Below are positions 1 through 5,106 of a stretch of 6,132 nucleotides of DNA, in pieces. This DNA is from Ferruginibacter sp. (GTDB lineage Bacteria > Bacteroidota > Bacteroidia > Chitinophagales > Chitinophagaceae). Position numbers and translations under genes: made by a program. Within the stretch, counting starts at the first letter, position 1, and the number at the start of each line of letters is the position of its first letter. The notes below the pieces were generated by a model. It was given only the letters and a program-made list of their open reading frames with translations, did no database searches and was not told the DNA's origin. Where the stretch lies: NCBI GenBank assembly GCA_018057635.1, contig JAGPDJ010000165.1, positions 1 to 6,132 on the forward strand, given 5' to 3'.

Positions 1-53
1 CTATTCTTCAATTATACATTGGATTATTTATTGTAACACTAAAACATTGTCCA

Positions 54-806
54 ATGATTGTAACAAAAATTACCTGCCAGACTTTATTTTGTAGTTTATT
101 GTTTATTTCCTTTACTGCTTTTTCGCAGAATAGCAGTATCCCCAAATGGGAAGCAGGTATTCATGCAGGCGGTTTTATATACCAGGGTGACCTTACACCA
201 CACATGTTTGGGTCTGTAGAAACGATCAAACCGGGAATAGGTATATATGCAACACGTATCATAAACAAATCTTTTTCGGCCAGGTTATTGTTTAACATGG
301 CATGGCTTGCCGGAGATGAATCAATTTATAAAACACCCCGATACAGGCAGCAACGGAATTTTTCTTTTAATGCAACTGTAAAAGAATTTTCCCTGTTGTT
401 ACACTGGGATATTTATGGCAGCAATTATGATGAAAGGAAATTTGCACCTTATTTATTTGCTGGAGCAGGCGGATCAATATTAAATATTAACAGGGATTTC
501 AGCCGGATCAATCCTGCTTATTTTGGTGAAGTATCGCCGGTTGTTACCGGGCTGGCAGTTGATGCAGTAACGCCAACGCCTAAGGTTATTCCGGTAATGC
601 CATTGGGTGCAGGGTTGCGGTATAATCTCTCTTCAAGATTAGCGATCAATGGGGAAGCATCCTATCGTTTGATGCGCACAGATTACCTGGATGGTTTTAG
701 TATGTCTGCTGATCCAAATCAAAAAGATCATTATTCAAGTTTAACGATTGGTATTGCCTACAAATTCGGGAATAAGGAAAAGTATGGTTGCCCTACTGTA
801 AATTAA
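54..806 (+). CDS. Outer-membrane beta-barrel protein, DUF6089-like
   Basis: This 250-residue exported protein probably forms a small beta-barrel in the outer membrane; its cargo or function is unknown. Residues 1-24 are a signal peptide with a hydrophobic core at about 11-23 and a likely cut in AFS|Q. The mature part alternates aromatic and polar residues in strand-like blocks: WEAGIHAGGFIYQGDL near 32-47, then KPGIGIYA, SARLLFNMAW, FAPYLFAGAGG near 130-140, MPLGAGLRYNL near 182-192, and a closing strand LTIGIAYKFG near 230-239. The early YQGDL, the central PYLF and the terminal YKFG...YGCP pattern recall the DUF6089 family of Bacteroidota; this is from memory of the family. The frame stays open to the left edge, but 54 is the only ATG and it places the signal peptide at the very N-terminus. 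No Shine-Dalgarno is seen. It converges on the phosphodiesterase gene. Confidence 0.82.
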   Translation: MIVTKITCQTLFCSLLFISFTAFSQNSSIPKWEAGIHAGGFIYQGDLTPHMFGSVETIKPGIGIYATRIINKSFSARLLFNMAWLAGDESIYKTPRYRQQRNFSFNATVKEFSLLLHWDIYGSNYDERKFAPYLFAGAGGSILNINRDFSRINPAYFGEVSPVVTGLAVDAVTPTPKVIPVMPLGAGLRYNLSSRLAINGEASYRLMRTDYLDGFSMSADPNQKDHYSSLTIGIAYKFGNKEKYGCPTVN

Positions 807-807
807 G

Positions 808-850
808 TTGCCACAAAGGCTGGAAGGCACTAAGAAGCATAAAGAAAAGA
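808..850 (+). repeat. Purine-rich 8-base-periodic intergenic repeat, single copy
   Basis: Beginning 2 bases after the stop codon at 804-806, a purine-rich tract carries AAG cores at 816, 824 and 832 (8-base steps) and again at 842. The octamer CACAAAGG at 812-819 also occurs on the minus strand at 1980-1973, in the repeat cluster downstream of mrp. In both places the purine-rich strand is the sense strand of the gene just upstream. I recall similar degenerate CACAAAG/CGCAAAG tracts in many Bacteroidota intergenic regions, but I have not searched. The rest of the 98-base gap (807-904) is AT-rich and otherwise holds only a weak hairpin. Confidence 0.55.
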
Positions 851-866
851 ATTATAAATATTTATT

Positions 867-890
867 TGTGCAGCATCACATTATTGCACA
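867..890. terminator. Weak hairpin between convergent genes, possible bidirectional terminator
   Basis: TGTGCA (867-872) and TGCACA (885-890) form a perfect 6-bp stem with a 12-base loop. It lies 60 bases after the barrel gene's stop and 14 bases beyond the stop of the convergent phosphodiesterase gene. The flanks are AT-rich, but there is no clean run of T on either strand, so this is a weak candidate. Its position between two facing genes is the main support. Confidence 0.28.
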
Positions 891-904
891 TTAATTGTAA
901 CACA

Positions 905-1834
905 TTATTCATTAAACAGATTTGGGTAGTCAGTAATGATACCGTCCACACCCATTTTTATTAATTTGTCAATGGTTGATTTGTCATTAACAGTCCAGGG
1001 AATTACTTTTCTTTGATGCAAATGCCATCCATATAATAATTCTTTTGTTACAAATGAATAGTGTGGACTTAAGATGGAGGGCATAAAGCCCATTGCATTT
1101 ATTTTTTCTCCTATCGTTTCACCTTCATTTTCATCAATTAATAAGGCTGTTTTTATTTCAGGATAATGCTGATGCAGGTATTTAAGCGTCCTGGTATCAA
1201 ATGATTGGATGATAACCATTTCTTCCAGTTGTTTTTCTTTGATCACTTTCATCAGCAGTTCCACAAATTCACCCGGTTCAGGATGGTAAATGTTATCAGA
1301 GGATGGCAAACATTTTGTTTCTATATTATAATAAGGGAACGGCCTCCTTGCCATCATCATATAATTTTTCACATTGTCAAAAACTTCTGACAGCAAAGGT
1401 TTAACGGCTTTCATTTTTTCCTGGCTGGGAAAGCGTGGATGTGGTTTCAGCCCTACATCAAATGTTTTCACTTCTTCATAACTCATCCGGTAGATGTTGT
1501 AATTTTTTTCATCTTTTTCTTCAATAAAACTGCCGTCTGGCTTTGTGCTTATCTCATGATTGAAAAATGGTTCATGAGATAAAACTACTTGCTTGTCTTT
1601 TGTAATGACCACATCCATTTCCAATGTTGTTACACCCATGCCCAATGCATATATCATTGCAGGAATGGTATTCTCCGGCATCAGCCCGCGGCAACCCCTG
1701 TGACCTTGTTTATCAAATACGACTTTATTTACAGGCAAAGAAGTATCTTTTTTTGTTTCACTCATTTTTTTTGAATTGTTGCAGGCAGCTAAAAATAAGG
1801 ATGCTGAAAAAATAATGAAGAATAAATATTTCAT
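905..1834 (-). CDS. Glycerophosphodiester phosphodiesterase, lipoprotein
   Basis: This 309-residue enzyme of the GDPD/PI-PLC-like TIM-barrel family is predicted to hydrolyse glycerophosphodiesters, which are deacylated phospholipids, to glycerol 3-phosphate and an alcohol. The N-terminus is a lipoprotein signal with lipobox LAAC (C18), so it should be anchored in the envelope facing the periplasm or outside. Family motifs appear in order: GHRG with H45 and R46, PENT 53-56, the metal pair E72 and D74 in LEMDV, the second catalytic histidine H87 in LSHEP, E172 and K174 in IETK, QSFD near 210, PWTVND near 279-284, and DGIITDYP 297-304. Every expected active-site residue is present. Residues 95-160 hold a longer insertion between the second histidine and the IETK strand. 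The ATG at 1834 gives the lipoprotein signal directly. It resembles UgpQ/GlpQ-type enzymes; the exact substrate cannot be read from sequence. Confidence 0.92.
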   Translation of the reverse strand: MKYLFFIIFSASLFLAACNNSKKMSETKKDTSLPVNKVVFDKQGHRGCRGLMPENTIPAMIYALGMGVTTLEMDVVITKDKQVVLSHEPFFNHEISTKPDGSFIEEKDEKNYNIYRMSYEEVKTFDVGLKPHPRFPSQEKMKAVKPLLSEVFDNVKNYMMMARRPFPYYNIETKCLPSSDNIYHPEPGEFVELLMKVIKEKQLEEMVIIQSFDTRTLKYLHQHYPEIKTALLIDENEGETIGEKINAMGFMPSILSPHYSFVTKELLYGWHLHQRKVIPWTVNDKSTIDKLIKMGVDGIITDYPNLFNE

Positions 1835-1920
1835 GTGCTAATTTAATCAATGCTTTTGGGAAAAGCTACGGTGTAATGTTATGCTATTTAAATTTTTATA
1901 AAGCATGTGCTTGCAGTTAA

Positions 1921-1960
1921 TAATAAAAAATAAAGCCAGGGTAATTTCAAACCTGGCCTT
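1921..1960 (-). terminator. Intrinsic terminator downstream of mrp
   Basis: Read on the minus strand, 1960-1952 (AAGGCCAGG) pairs with 1940-1932 (CCTGGCTTT) as a 9-bp stem that includes one G-T wobble, closing an 11-base loop. The stem runs straight into the T-rich tract ATTTTTTATTA at 1931-1921. On the plus strand the wobble becomes a C-A mismatch and no T run follows, so the signal is directed to the minus strand. It lies about 155 bases after the mrp stop and before the phosphodiesterase start, so those two same-strand genes are probably separate transcription units. Confidence 0.75.
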
Positions 1961-1970
1961 AGCGTCTATG

Positions 1971-2111
1971 CTCCTTTGTGTCTTTGCGTGAAATATTTCT
2001 AACCGCAGAGAACAAGAGGAAAAGAGGTTGCGCAGAGAATTTACGCTAACATTAAATAATATAAAACAAATGAGATGATTTTTCTTAACTCCTTTGCGTC
2101 TTTGCGTGAAA
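1971..2111. repeat. Intergenic repeat cluster: two 23-base direct repeats flanking a purine-rich block
   Basis: A 23-base sequence beginning CTCCTTTG occurs at 1971-1993 and again at 2089-2111. The copies differ at one base (T at 1979, C at 2097). Each contains CTTTG twice, 8 bases apart. Between them, 2001-2039 is purine-rich in the opposite sense, with AGAG at 2007, 2015 and 2023 (8-base steps) and 2034, and with CGCAGAGAA repeated at 2004-2012 and 2031-2039. TCTTTGCG (1981-1988 and 2099-2106) is complementary, with one G-T wobble, to both CGCAGAGA copies, so the cluster can fold back on itself. It lies in the 281-base gap 1835-2115, ending 4 bases before the mrp stop codon. Apart from the terminator, I see nothing else in that gap. 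Confidence 0.75.
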
Positions 2112-2115
2112 CTCC

Positions 2116-3210
2116 TTACGCCATCATTTCCTGTATTTTAGTAGGTTCCATATTTGCATTACGCATGGCAATTCCACGTACAGCATTTCCGGCAAATTCT
2201 GCAAATGCAGCCCTGGAAATAGTATCATCACTTACCATTACCGGCACACCAGAATCACCACCTTCGCGAATATTCTGTACCAATGGTATTTGTCCCAGGA
2301 AAGGGATATCAAATTCATCAGCCAGATTTTTCCCGCCATCTTTTCCGAAAATATAATATTTGTTTTCTGGTAATTCTGCAGGTGTGAAATAACTCATATT
2401 TTCAACCAGGCCAATCACGGGCACTTTCAATTGTGCCTGTCCAAACATAGCGATCCCTTTTTTCGCATCCGCCAGCGCAACCAACTGCGGTGTTGTAACA
2501 ACTATTACGCCTGTTACAGGAACAGTCTGTACCATTGTTAAATGAATATCGCCGGTTCCGGGTGGCATGTCAATTACCAGGTAATCAAGTTCACCCCAAT
2601 CTACTTCTGTTACAAATTGCCTGATAGCACTGCTTACCATCGGCCCGCGCCAGATCACTGCCTGTTTTTCATCAATCAGCAGGCCAATACTCATTATTTT
2701 TATGCCAAATTTTTCAATAGGCACAATAAATCCTTTGTCATCTATTTCACGCATCAATGGCCTTTCACCTCTTATACCAAACATAATATGCTGGCTGGGG
2801 CCATAAATATCAGCATCCATTAAACCAACTTTTGCACCGCCTTCGCTCAGTGCCAGCGCAAGGTTGGCAGCAATGGTGCTTTTTCCAACTCCGCCTTTAC
2901 CACTCACCACCGCAATGATATTTTTTACACCAGCCAGTATGGTCTTGCCATCCATGCGGTTTGTGCTGGTATTGCTGGTAAAGTTCACCGTTACCTCAGC
3001 TTCTTTATTAACCAGTATTTTTATTGCATTGATACAGGCATTTTTAATCATATCCTTTAATGGGCAGGCCGGGGTAGTTAAAACTACCGTAAATGATACT
3101 TTGTTTCCATCAATGGCAATATCTTTCACCATATTCAGGGTTACAAGGTCTTTGCCAAGATCAGGTTCCTGCACATTGCCAAGGGCTTTTAAAACTTCTT
3201 CGTTGGTCAT
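2116..3210 (-). CDS. mrp: Mrp/ApbC/NBP35-family P-loop ATPase, Fe-S carrier type
   Basis: This 364-residue cytosolic protein belongs to the Mrp/ApbC family, ATPases known to carry or transfer Fe-S clusters to target proteins. Residues about 2-75 form the N-terminal MIP18/DUF59 domain, with its TTPACPL signature (45-51, C49). The ATPase domain follows from about 96: a deviant Walker A GKGGVGKS (104-111, with the extra lysine K105 of the MinD/Mrp class), MDADIYGPS (131-139), and DMPPGTGD (214-221). The segment ENMSYFTPAELPENKYY (270-286) aligns with the place where E. coli-type Mrp has a CxxC; here no cysteine occurs, and C49 and C59 are the only two cysteines in the protein. From memory, this is the usual Bacteroidota form. 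Length is normal for the two-domain type. The ATG at 3210 starts directly into the DUF59 domain; no Shine-Dalgarno is visible. Confidence 0.95.
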   Translation of the reverse strand: MTNEEVLKALGNVQEPDLGKDLVTLNMVKDIAIDGNKVSFTVVLTTPACPLKDMIKNACINAIKILVNKEAEVTVNFTSNTSTNRMDGKTILAGVKNIIAVVSGKGGVGKSTIAANLALALSEGGAKVGLMDADIYGPSQHIMFGIRGERPLMREIDDKGFIVPIEKFGIKIMSIGLLIDEKQAVIWRGPMVSSAIRQFVTEVDWGELDYLVIDMPPGTGDIHLTMVQTVPVTGVIVVTTPQLVALADAKKGIAMFGQAQLKVPVIGLVENMSYFTPAELPENKYYIFGKDGGKNLADEFDIPFLGQIPLVQNIREGGDSGVPVMVSDDTISRAAFAEFAGNAVRGIAMRNANMEPTKIQEMMA

Positions 3211-3245
3211 CGTTCAATTATTTGTTAAAAAACTGGTTTTACCTC

Positions 3246-3253
3246 CAAAATTA
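3246..3253 (-). promoter_or_regulatory. Candidate -7 element for mrp
   Basis: On the minus strand, 3253-3246 reads TAATTTTG, a full match to the Bacteroidota -7 consensus TAnnTTTG. Transcription would start near 3240, leaving a leader of about 30 bases before the mrp ATG at 3210. I find no TTG at the usual distance upstream for a -33 element, so support rests on the -7 match and its position. Confidence 0.45.
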
Positions 3254-3270
3254 AACATTGAAAGGCTTAC

Positions 3271-3304
3271 TTTGTTTATCATTTACGAAATGTTGTTACT
3301 TTTG
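3271..3304 (+). promoter_or_regulatory. Candidate promoter for the secreted protein gene at 3413
   Basis: TTTG at 3271-3274 and TACTTTTG at 3297-3304 match the Bacteroidota -33 (TTTG) and -7 (TAnnTTTG) elements with 22 bases between them, at the long end of the usual spacing. Transcription would begin near 3310, giving a leader of about 100 bases that contains the 3336-3364 inverted repeat. A weaker alternative is TACATTG at 3326-3332, one T short of consensus, which would put the start site inside that inverted repeat. Confidence 0.45.
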
Positions 3305-3335
3305 AAGCAGGGAATTGAATAAATATACATTGTTC

Positions 3336-3364
3336 CCTTATAAAAGAGTACATATTTTATAAGG
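3336..3364. promoter_or_regulatory. Perfect 10-bp inverted repeat, possible operator or leader hairpin
   Basis: CCTTATAAAA (3336-3345) and TTTTATAAGG (3355-3364) are exact reverse complements separated by 9 bases, GAGTACATA. The repeat lies between the candidate promoter at 3271-3304 and the ATG at 3413. Neither strand has a T run after it, so it is not a standard terminator. Two readings fit: a binding site for a dimeric regulator, or a hairpin in the mRNA leader. The sequence does not decide between them. Confidence 0.5.
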
Positions 3365-3412
3365 CATCAATTGCTAATTATTTAAAAATTTACAATTCCG
3401 TCTGGCTAACGC

Positions 3413-4057
3413 ATGAATAGAATTTTACGATACATCCTCCTAGTTGCATTTTTTATTCCTGTTTCAGCCCAGGCACAGTTTGAGAACTTTAAAGATTCTG
3501 TTGTACAGCTTTTTGGAGTTGTAATGACGGCTGATAGCCTTAAAGGCATACCTTCAGTGAGTATAGTGGTAAAAGGACAAAACAGGGGAACCATTACAAA
3601 TGACCAGGGTGTTTTCAGTATTGTTGTTTTAAAAGGTGATGCTGTTGAATTTACCAGTATCGGTTATAAGCCTCAATTGGTTAATATACCTAAAAGCCTT
3701 CAGGGAAACCAGCACAGTATTATTCAACTAATGGTAAACGATACAGTATACCTTCCTGCAACAATCATTAAACCAAGAGTAAGCAAAGAGCAATTTGAAA
3801 GGGATTTTGTAAATACCAAAATTCCGGATGATGACATAACCATTGCACGTAATAACAACAACCAGGCAACCAGGCGCATGCTGATGGCTACATTACCTTC
3901 AGATGGACGGGAAGCTTCCAATCAATACCTGCGACAAAGCGCCAATAAATTATATTATTCCGGACAGGTAGCCCCGCAAAATATCTTCAACCCCTTTGCA
4001 TGGAACGAATTCATTAAAGCATGGAAACGGGGCGATTTTAAAAAGAAAAAATACTAA
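3413..4057 (+). CDS. Secreted protein with CarboxypepD_reg-like domain
   Basis: This 214-residue exported protein has an unknown role. Residues 1-21 are a signal peptide ending SAQA|QF. Residues about 31-120 look like a carboxypeptidase regulatory-like beta-sandwich of the CarboxypepD_reg-like type: FGVVMTADSLKGIPSVSIVV, then GTITNDQGVFSI (59-70) and VEFTSIGYKPQ (78-88). This domain is usually found at the N-terminus of TonB-dependent receptors; here no receptor barrel or plug follows. The rest (121-214) is charged and Asn/Gln-rich, with a distinctive ending NPFAWNEFIKAWKRGDF (193-209) and a lysine-rich tail. I recall similar endings in stand-alone Bacteroidota proteins of this kind, but I cannot name a function. 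The ATG at 3413 places the signal peptide at the N-terminus. The gene is divergent from mrp and 91 bases ahead of aroK. Confidence 0.82.
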   Translation: MNRILRYILLVAFFIPVSAQAQFENFKDSVVQLFGVVMTADSLKGIPSVSIVVKGQNRGTITNDQGVFSIVVLKGDAVEFTSIGYKPQLVNIPKSLQGNQHSIIQLMVNDTVYLPATIIKPRVSKEQFERDFVNTKIPDDDITIARNNNNQATRRMLMATLPSDGREASNQYLRQSANKLYYSGQVAPQNIFNPFAWNEFIKAWKRGDFKKKKY

Positions 4058-4148
4058 ATTCTTTATCGGATCATTTAGTCGGTCTTTGTAAATAATTTTT
4101 TCAAATCACTTTATTCATTTTCTTTGTATAGAAAACCAATAAAAGAAA

Positions 4149-4694
4149 ATGGAATCAATCAATCATGCCGCTATAATTAATCCGGGACAAAGTATTTTCC
4201 TGCTCGGGTTTATGGGGACAGGCAAATCTACCTGGGGGAAAAAATGGGCCGGCCTTTACAACATGCCTTTTCTTGACCTGGATGAATTGATTGAGCAGGC
4301 AACCGGGAGTACCGTTGTAGATATCTTTGAAAAAGAAGGAGAAGATTTTTTCCGTGAAAAAGAAACAGAAATATTAAAGAGCCAATGTAATGTGCAGGGG
4401 CATATCATATCATGTGGCGGCGGAACCCCTTGTTTTTATGAAAATATGAACTGGATGAATGAAAACGGATTTACTGTTTATTTGTCTGCAACCGCTCCCT
4501 TCATTCTTAAAAATGTATTGGAAGACAAAGAAAAACGTCCCCTGGTGAAAAATATAAATGAGGCTGAATTGCTATTTTTCGTTGAACAAAAATTAAAAGA
4601 AAGAATGCCATTTTACAACATGGCAAAATTATCGCTGGATGCTGAAAATTTAAATATAAATAGCCTGGGAGCTATGTTGGCTCCAACGCAATAA
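4149..4694 (+). CDS. aroK: Shikimate kinase
   Basis: This 181-residue cytosolic enzyme phosphorylates shikimate to shikimate 3-phosphate with ATP, the fifth step of the chorismate pathway to aromatic amino acids. Motifs are complete: P-loop GFMGTGKST (20-28); shikimate-binding D45 in DLDELIE (43-49); R69 in FFREKE (67-72); the GGG turn 90-92 in SCGGGTP; the lid arginine R130 in EKRPLV (128-133); and R152 with Y156 in RMPFY (152-156) near the C-terminus. Length is usual for the family. The first 14 residues precede the strand leading into the P-loop and are slightly longer than in minimal enzymes, but 4149 is the only sensible ATG and it follows an A-rich stretch, AAAAGAAA, typical of initiation sites without Shine-Dalgarno in this phylum. 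The DUF423 gene begins 9 bases downstream, so the two probably share a transcript. Confidence 0.95.
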   Translation: MESINHAAIINPGQSIFLLGFMGTGKSTWGKKWAGLYNMPFLDLDELIEQATGSTVVDIFEKEGEDFFREKETEILKSQCNVQGHIISCGGGTPCFYENMNWMNENGFTVYLSATAPFILKNVLEDKEKRPLVKNINEAELLFFVEQKLKERMPFYNMAKLSLDAENLNINSLGAMLAPTQ

Positions 4695-4703
4695 CCAATA
4701 CCT

Positions 4704-5093
4704 ATGCATAAAGGATTTTTACGAACCGGTGCTTTTTTAGGAATGTTCTCTGTAATACTGGGTGCGTTTGCAGCACATACTTTAAAAGAGATGATCAGCG
4801 ATCATGCCATTGCAACTTTTGAGACGGGAGTACGCTACCAGTTTTATCATTCCCTTGCATTGATCATGACCGGTATGCTATTTAAAGAATTTAATTACAA
4901 AGTTACTAAAATAGCCGGATGGCTTTTTATTGCAGGAATTATTTTATTCAGTGGTTCATTATATTGCCTCACTTATTTGCAGGCATCAGTAAATCCGGGT
5001 TTCAGGTGGATCGGTGCAATAACACCATTTGGCGGCATTTGTTTTATAACTGCATGGATATTTCTTTTTCTTTCTTTTTCCAGGAAAAAATAA
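4704..5093 (+). CDS. DUF423 family small membrane protein
   Basis: This 129-residue inner-membrane protein of the DUF423 family (the YgdD/YwdK group) has no established molecular function. Four hydrophobic segments are visible at about 8-26, 47-60, 70-92 and 103-125. Family-typical sequence features are GAFAAH (20-25) at the end of helix 1, the ETGVRYQFYHSLAL segment (40-53) entering helix 2, the GIILFSGSLY stretch (78-87) in helix 3, and ITPFGG (106-111) before helix 4. The C-terminus is a short basic tail, SRKK. Length fits the family. It starts 9 bases after the aroK stop, so it is probably translated from the same mRNA; no functional link to aromatic synthesis follows from that. Its stop lies 13 bases from the stop of the convergent kinase gene. 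Confidence 0.92.
   Translation: MHKGFLRTGAFLGMFSVILGAFAAHTLKEMISDHAIATFETGVRYQFYHSLALIMTGMLFKEFNYKVTKIAGWLFIAGIILFSGSLYCLTYLQASVNPGFRWIGAITPFGGICFITAWIFLFLSFSRKK
5075..5089. terminator. Short palindrome at convergent gene ends, possible bidirectional terminator
   Basis: TTTTTCC (5075-5081) and GGAAAAA (5083-5089) are perfect reverse complements around a single A, so in RNA about 6 bp could form around a 3-base loop. It overlaps the last codons of DUF423 and ends 17 bases before the kinase stop codon on the other strand, where a shared terminator would be expected. The stem is AT-rich and short and lies inside coding sequence, so support is weak. Confidence 0.22.
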
Positions 5094-5106
5094 TTATACC
5101 CCGGTT

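Noticed and set aside
30..66. ATTGTAACAC at 30-39, near-copy at 57-66 and exact copy at 894-903, flanking the barrel gene like short target repeats
   Set aside because: These are short AT-rich words with no insertion-sequence ends or transposase nearby; TTGTAACA-like words are common in such DNA.
1861..1868. TAGCTTTT on the minus strand as a -7 element for the phosphodiesterase gene
   Set aside because: It matches TAnnTTTG at 5 of the 6 fixed positions, and I find no TTG at the expected -33 distance. Such near matches are common in AT-rich DNA.
1881..1906. ATGCT/AGCAT inverted repeat upstream of the phosphodiesterase gene
   Set aside because: Only 5 bp pair before a mismatch and the rest is AT-rich, so it is within chance expectation.
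3229..3240. AAAACTGGTTTT palindrome-like sequence in the mrp leader
   Set aside because: The arms are 5 bp and mostly A/T, with no companion site seen, so it is too weak to call.
2864..3322. 152-codon plus-strand open frame over the mrp start region
   Set aside because: It is antisense to a clear Mrp domain; its translation is low-complexity and hydrophobic and matches no family I know, so it is a shadow frame.
4119..4126. TTTCTTTG as a -7 element for aroK
   Set aside because: It lacks the A of the conserved TA, and the nearest TTTG upstream (4085-4088) is 30 bases away, too far. The gene could also be read from the 3413 promoter.
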